Assembly: GCF_001431525.1 (NCBI RefSeq) | Contig: NZ_LDJH01000016.1 | Coordinates: 1-48,071 of the forward strand | Source of the DNA: Stenotrophomonas koreensis | Lineage (GTDB): Bacteria; Pseudomonadota; Gammaproteobacteria; Xanthomonadales; Xanthomonadaceae | Length of the DNA stretch: 48,071 bases | Direction: 5' to 3' | Shown: piece by piece, positions 44,569 through 48,071 of the stretch | Layout: each line of letters starts with the position of its first letter | How positions within the stretch are numbered: the first letter of the stretch is position 1 | Notes under the pieces: generated by a model | What the model saw: only the letters and a program-made list of their open reading frames with translations | Databases searched by the model: none | Told to the model about the DNA's origin: nothing | Made by a program: the position numbers and the translations under genes

Positions 44569-44596
44569 AAAGCCCCCGCATTGCGGGGGCTTTTTT
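44569..44596. terminator. Bidirectional Rho-independent terminator
   Basis: AAAGCCCCCGCA and TGCGGGGGCTTT arms with a short loop and T run to 44596; preceding A run serves the other strand. It separates the convergent EF-hand and DUF3108 genes. Confidence 0.9.
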
Positions 44597-44616
44597 CTGG
44601 CAGCGGCAAGCGCCTG

Positions 44617-45300
44617 TCAGTGAACGGATTTGACGGTCAGGTCCAGCTCGTCGCGGCCGTCCTTGCGCTGCAGCAGCCGCAGCGGCACCGGATACTCCGG
44701 TGAGATCCAGGCGATCTGCTCCTTGTTGCCATCCACCCGTGAAACCCGGGTCACCTCGACCTGGCGGCCATCCAGCTGCAGGGTTTCCTTGCCGGCGATG
44801 GTATAGCGCATCTGCTTGATGCGGCCCTCATCCACCATGCGGTAGGACAGCGGCTTGCCGGCAGCCAGGTCGCGGGCGATGGCCAGGTTGATCAGCAGCG
44901 CATCCATGTCGCCCTCGCGCAGGGCCACCGGGCCGCGGCGGTCGGCGCGCAGGTCACCACGCCACACCGCCTGGCGCTCTGCCCAGTCGTAATCGGCCTG
45001 GATCGAGCGGCGCTTGATCAGCAGGTTGGCACTGTCTTCGCTGCTCAGTGGGCGCAAATGGCCGTTGTGGATGTCAAACACCGTGCTCTGGCGCAGGTCG
45101 GCCATCTGGTTGCGCACCTGCAGGCTGTAGCGCCAGCGGTTGCCCTGCTGGCGTTCCAGCTGCATCACCCCATCGGCCTGCAGGCCCATGTAGCTGGCGC
45201 GGTAATCGGCCTTGAACGGTGCAATGGCCAGTGCCGGCAGGCTGGCGGCAGTCAGCAACAGTGCTGCAAGCGGGCGGATGAAGCGACGTAGGGTGTTCAT
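44617..45300 (-). CDS. DUF3108 periplasmic protein
   Basis: The product has 227 residues with a signal peptide (about 1-24, ending LPALA). The DUF3108 domain is a beta-rich fold starting FKADYRASYMGLQADG and with QADYDWAERQAVWRGD; function is unknown. It is paralogous to the next upstream gene, and the gap is 2 bases, so the two form an operon downstream of purN. Confidence 0.88.
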   Translation of the reverse strand: MNTLRRFIRPLAALLLTAASLPALAIAPFKADYRASYMGLQADGVMQLERQQGNRWRYSLQVRNQMADLRQSTVFDIHNGHLRPLSSEDSANLLIKRRSIQADYDWAERQAVWRGDLRADRRGPVALREGDMDALLINLAIARDLAAGKPLSYRMVDEGRIKQMRYTIAGKETLQLDGRQVEVTRVSRVDGNKEQIAWISPEYPVPLRLLQRKDGRDELDLTVKSVH

Positions 45301-45302
45301 GC

Positions 45303-46061
45303 TCACTCTCCTTGGTATTGGATCAGCTGCAGGTCGATGGTGTCCTGGCCATCTTCCTGCTGGGCAATCCGGATCGGGGTGGGGACGCCATTGGCCAGCC
45401 ACAGCACCATCGCATCACCGGGGCTGTTGTTGCTGCGCCAGACCCGCAACGCGTCGTAGCTGAGTTCGCCCACTTCGGTGATCTCGGTGCGCGCTGCCGC
45501 CTGGTACTGGTGCAGGCGTACGCGGCCCAGGTCGGCAAAGCGGTACTGCATCTGTGCCCCGGGAACGGCATCGCGCATGATCGCCAGGTTGATCAGCAGC
45601 GCGCTGAGATCGCCTGCCTGCAGGGCCACCGGCGCGCGCCGGCGGCGGTCGATATCCCCGCGCCACTGCGCCGTGCCGTTGTTCCAGTCGTAGCTGCCTT
45701 CGACCTTCTTGCCCAGGAACAGGCCGCGCCGTTCGGTGTGCTGGGTCAACGGCCGCAATTGCCCGTTGTGCTGCTCGAACAGTGTGGTCTGCAGCAGGTT
45801 CAGCCCCAGCACGCCGGCAAACCCGCGCTTGCCGCGCACTTCCAGGCTCACCTGCCAGCGGTTGGCACCGGCACGGGCCAGTGCCAGGGTGGCATCACCG
45901 GCCAGCCGGCCCTTGTAGAAGGCCTGATAGGTACCTTCAAACGGGGTCAGGCTGGTTATCGGCTGCCAATCCGGCGCCGGCTCGACGGCGGCCGCAGCGG
46001 CCAGCGCAGGCCACGTCGGCAGGATCAAACACACGATGAGCAGGAGTCGGGTCAGGGTCAT
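45303..46061 (-). CDS. DUF3108 periplasmic protein, paralogue
   Basis: The product has 252 residues with a signal peptide ending near residue 22. Domain landmarks parallel its neighbour: FEGTYQAFYKGRLAGDATL, GSYDWNNGTAQWRGD and DLSALLINLAIMRDAVPG. Residues are well diverged outside these blocks. Role unknown. It starts 33 bases after purN. Confidence 0.88.
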   Translation of the reverse strand: MTLTRLLLIVCLILPTWPALAAAAAVEPAPDWQPITSLTPFEGTYQAFYKGRLAGDATLALARAGANRWQVSLEVRGKRGFAGVLGLNLLQTTLFEQHNGQLRPLTQHTERRGLFLGKKVEGSYDWNNGTAQWRGDIDRRRRAPVALQAGDLSALLINLAIMRDAVPGAQMQYRFADLGRVRLHQYQAAARTEITEVGELSYDALRVWRSNNSPGDAMVLWLANGVPTPIRIAQQEDGQDTIDLQLIQYQGE

Positions 46062-46094
46062 GGCCAGCAGGAAGAAGGAAAATGCCGGCGCTTT

Positions 46095-46754
46095 TCACAC
46101 ATCAAGCCGACCGGCGGAATCTAGAGTGAGCGGCTTAAACAGGGTGTGACCATCGACCAGGATCTGCCCTTTCTGTTCAGTTACCCGGCCGCTGCACAGC
46201 AGCTGGACACTGGCCAGCAACAGCGGGTGTTCGACCTGCAGCACCCGCGCGGCCAGGGTGTCGGCGCTGTCCCCGGCCAGCACCGGTACCCGTGCCTGGG
46301 CCAGTACGGCGCCGGCATCCAGTGCGGGCACGACGAAATGGACACTGGCGCCGTGTTCGCGATCCCCGGCCTCGATGGCGCGGGCATGGGTGTGCAGGCC
46401 CTTGTGCAGGGGCAGCAGCGACGGATGGATGTTGATCAGGCGGCCGTCGAAGCGGGCAACAAAACCGGCACCGAGAATGCGCATGTAACCGGCGCAGACC
46501 ACCCAGTCCGGCTGGCAACTACTCACCGCCTCGGCCAGGGCCAGATCGAACGCCTCGCGGTTGGCGAAGTCCTTCGGCGAGCGTGCCCAGCGCAGGTGGG
46601 GCGGCACTTTCTCCAGCGCCGGGGCATCGGGCTTGTCGGAAAAGACGCCGACGATCTGCGCCGGCAGTTGCCCGCGGGCAATCGCATCGAGCAGGCATTG
46701 CAGGTTGCTGCCGCGCCCGGAGGCCAGTACGGCAATACGCGTGGCTTGATTCAT
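46095..46754 (-). CDS. purN: Phosphoribosylglycinamide formyltransferase
   Basis: The product has 219 residues. The start IAVLASGRGSNLQ binds GAR, and the catalytic residues are Asn108 and His110 (LINIHPSLLP) and Asp146 (PALDAGAV). The enzyme transfers formyl from 10-formyl-THF in purine synthesis. It overlaps the YjdF-like gene by 4 bases. In E. coli it directly follows purM; here a membrane-protein gene is inserted. Confidence 0.96.
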   Translation of the reverse strand: MNQATRIAVLASGRGSNLQCLLDAIARGQLPAQIVGVFSDKPDAPALEKVPPHLRWARSPKDFANREAFDLALAEAVSSCQPDWVVCAGYMRILGAGFVARFDGRLINIHPSLLPLHKGLHTHARAIEAGDREHGASVHFVVPALDAGAVLAQARVPVLAGDSADTLAARVLQVEHPLLLASVQLLCSGRVTEQKGQILVDGHTLFKPLTLDSAGRLDV

Positions 46755-47359
46755 TGACTGATTTTCCTGGCCAGTGGCCAAAGCAGCAGGGCGCCGGCCG
46801 TGGCCAGGGCCATGTCCGCGTGGGCATCCCAGATATCGCCCTGCTGGCCGTTGTAGGCCTCGGCTGCTTCGGGCGAGAGCAGCAGGGCGATGCCCCATTC
46901 CAGCCACTCATAGACCAGGCTGGAACACATAACCGCCATTACCGCCAGTGCGAAGGCCTGGCCGGGCCGCAGCGCAGGCCAGGCGTGGCGCGCCAGCTGC
47001 AGCAGGGCCGGGGTCAGGCACAGGCCATACAGCAGATGGATCAGGCGGTCGAAATGGTTGCGCTGCCAGCCGAAGGCGGCCCCGGGCGACCACTCCAGCC
47101 ACTGCTGTGCCCACTGTTCGTAGGGCACGGCCGAATACAGCCAGCGGGCGCCGACGCAGTGCAGGGCGATGAAGCCGCAGATCAGCACAAAGGCGCCGTT
47201 GCCCAGTGGCCAGCGCCGGTCCACCCACCACAGCAGGGCCAGGCCGAGCACCGTCAGGCTGCTGTGCAGGGCCTGTTCCAGCGGCCACAGCGGCTGCAGC
47301 CAGCTCAGCACGAACCCGGCCAGTACCGCTGCATACGCCAGCCGCTTGGGAGCACTCAT
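46751..47359 (-). CDS. YjdF-like membrane protein (DUF2238)
   Basis: The product has 202 residues from ATG 47359 (ATG 47374 would add five and overlap purM). Six hydrophobic helices and the motif YEWLEWGIALLLSPEAAEAYNGQQGDIWDAHADM are typical of DUF2238. Function unknown. It lies between purM and purN with overlaps or very short gaps on each side. Confidence 0.88.
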   Translation of the reverse strand: MSAPKRLAYAAVLAGFVLSWLQPLWPLEQALHSSLTVLGLALLWWVDRRWPLGNGAFVLICGFIALHCVGARWLYSAVPYEQWAQQWLEWSPGAAFGWQRNHFDRLIHLLYGLCLTPALLQLARHAWPALRPGQAFALAVMAVMCSSLVYEWLEWGIALLLSPEAAEAYNGQQGDIWDAHADMALATAGALLLWPLARKISQ

Positions 47360-47370
47360 CGCGGGGTGTT

Positions 47371-48071
47371 TCACCCGATATGCACGCGCTCACCCTGGCC
47401 GGCGTCGGCGACGACGCGGCCGATCTGGCGGTGCGCCAGGCCCAGCGCGTCGATGGCGGCAGCCACCGCAGCGGCCCGCGCTTCCGGCACGATCAGCACG
47501 AAGCCAATGCCGCAGTTGAAGGTGCGCCACATCTCGGCGTCGGCGACGTTGCCGTTGTCCTTGAGCCAGGCAAACACCGGCGGCAGCACGATGCTGGCCG
47601 CGTCAATGGCCAGGCCCAGGCCCTCGGGAACCACGCGGATGATGTTCTCGGTCAGGCCGCCACCGGTGATGTGGGCCATGCCGTGGATGTCGCTGCGGTT
47701 GGAAGCCAGCAGCGACAGCACCGGCTTGACGTACAGCCGGGTCGGGGCCATCAGCGCATCGACCAGTGCGGTGCCGTCTTCCAGTACCACATCGGTCGGC
47801 GAGCCGGCGCGCTCGTAGATCTTGCGGATCAGCGAGTAGCCGTTGGAATGCGGGCCGGAGGAGGCGATGCCGATCAGCACGTCGCCCTCGGCCACGGCCG
47901 AGCCGTCCAGCAGCTCGGACTTCTCCACCGCCGCCACGGTGAAACCGGCCAGGTCATACTCGCCCGGGCCATACATGTCCGGCATTTCCGCCGTCTCGCC
48001 GCCGATCAGCGCACAGCCGGACTGCACGCAGCCCTCGGCGATACCGCCGACCACCGCCGCGGCGGTGTCCA
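47371..48071 (-). CDS. purM: Phosphoribosylformylglycinamidine cyclo-ligase, C-terminal part
   Basis: The N-terminus is beyond the right edge of the window; about 233 residues are present. [29 protein letters not shown] and [14 protein letters not shown] are the AIR synthase landmarks. The enzyme closes the imidazole ring in purine synthesis. Reads toward purN in one operon. Confidence 0.95.
   Translation of the reverse strand, partial: DTAAAVVGGIAEGCVQSGCALIGGETAEMPDMYGPGEYDLAGFTVAAVEKSELLDGSAVAEGDVLIGIASSGPHSNGYSLIRKIYERAGSPTDVVLEDGTALVDALMAPTRLYVKPVLSLLASNRSDIHGMAHITGGGLTENIIRVVPEGLGLAIDAASIVLPPVFAWLKDNGNVADAEMWRTFNCGIGFVLIVPEARAAAVAAAIDALGLAHRQIGRVVADAGQGERVHIG

Overview
The window is a dense, high-GC stretch of bacterial chromosome. 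It carries about 55 protein genes, one tRNA, and no mobile element, CRISPR array or rRNA. Protein sequences and gene order point to a gammaproteobacterium of the Xanthomonadaceae (Stenotrophomonas/Xanthomonas/Pseudoxanthomonas group). The evidence is the order fabH-fabD-fabG-acpP-fabF-mltG-tmk-holB-pilZ with a Xanthomonas-type PilZ, an HprK/RapZ/HPr/EI/mgtE block joined to kdsDC-lptCAB-rpoN, and the moxR-DUF58-tgpA operon. Genus is an inference. No Stenotrophomonas SMAG-type repeats were noticed. Long open frames antisense to real genes are common here because of the GC content and were discarded.

Layout, left to right. 1-1932 (+): end of dnaX, ybaB, recR and a HIT hydrolase. 2011-6483 (-): an Slp-family lipoprotein, then (transcribed first) moxR-DUF58-tgpA. 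6521-8365 (+): a membrane glycosyltransferase with an extra C-terminal domain. 8400-8972 (-): a Maf/YceF pyrophosphatase. 9098-17785 (+): yceD-rpmF, the fatty-acid synthesis genes fabH, fabD, fabG, acpP and fabF, then mltG, tmk, holB and pilZ. plsX and pabC are missing from the places they hold in E. coli. 17850-17924: tRNA-Val(CAC) with a strong promoter and terminator. A 467-base gene-poor gap follows. 18431-21476 (+): a DUF4105 protein overlapping a lipoprotein alpha/beta hydrolase.

21520-25160 (-): a roadblock/LC7-like protein, an ABC-ATPase fused to a dual-specificity phosphatase, proC and a YggS-type PLP protein. 25247-27493 (+): the twitching ATPases pilT and pilU. 27932-28606 (+) is a YitT membrane protein whose 3' end overlaps tag (-). 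29198-31202 (+): yqgE, ruvX, pyrB. 31275-42661 (-): a long co-oriented run, transcribed kdsD-kdsC-lptC-lptA-lptB-rpoN-hpf-hprK-rapZ-EIIA-ptsH-ptsI-mgtE-zinc ribbon. 42714-44554 (+): ibaG, murA and an EF-hand membrane protein. 44617-48071 (-): two tandem DUF3108 proteins, purN, a YjdF-like membrane protein and the partial purM.

Most of the window is core metabolism: fatty acids, LPS sugar and transport, peptidoglycan, purine and pyrimidine synthesis, DNA repair and type IV pilus motors. The PTS block has EI, HPr with the regulatory Ser, HprK, RapZ and a mannose-type EIIA but no sugar permease, so it should act as a regulatory phosphorelay. The least-explained part is 21520-23444, the roadblock-like protein with the ABC-phosphatase fusion. 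It is my best candidate for an undescribed signalling module. The second is the DUF4105/lipoprotein-hydrolase pair beside it.
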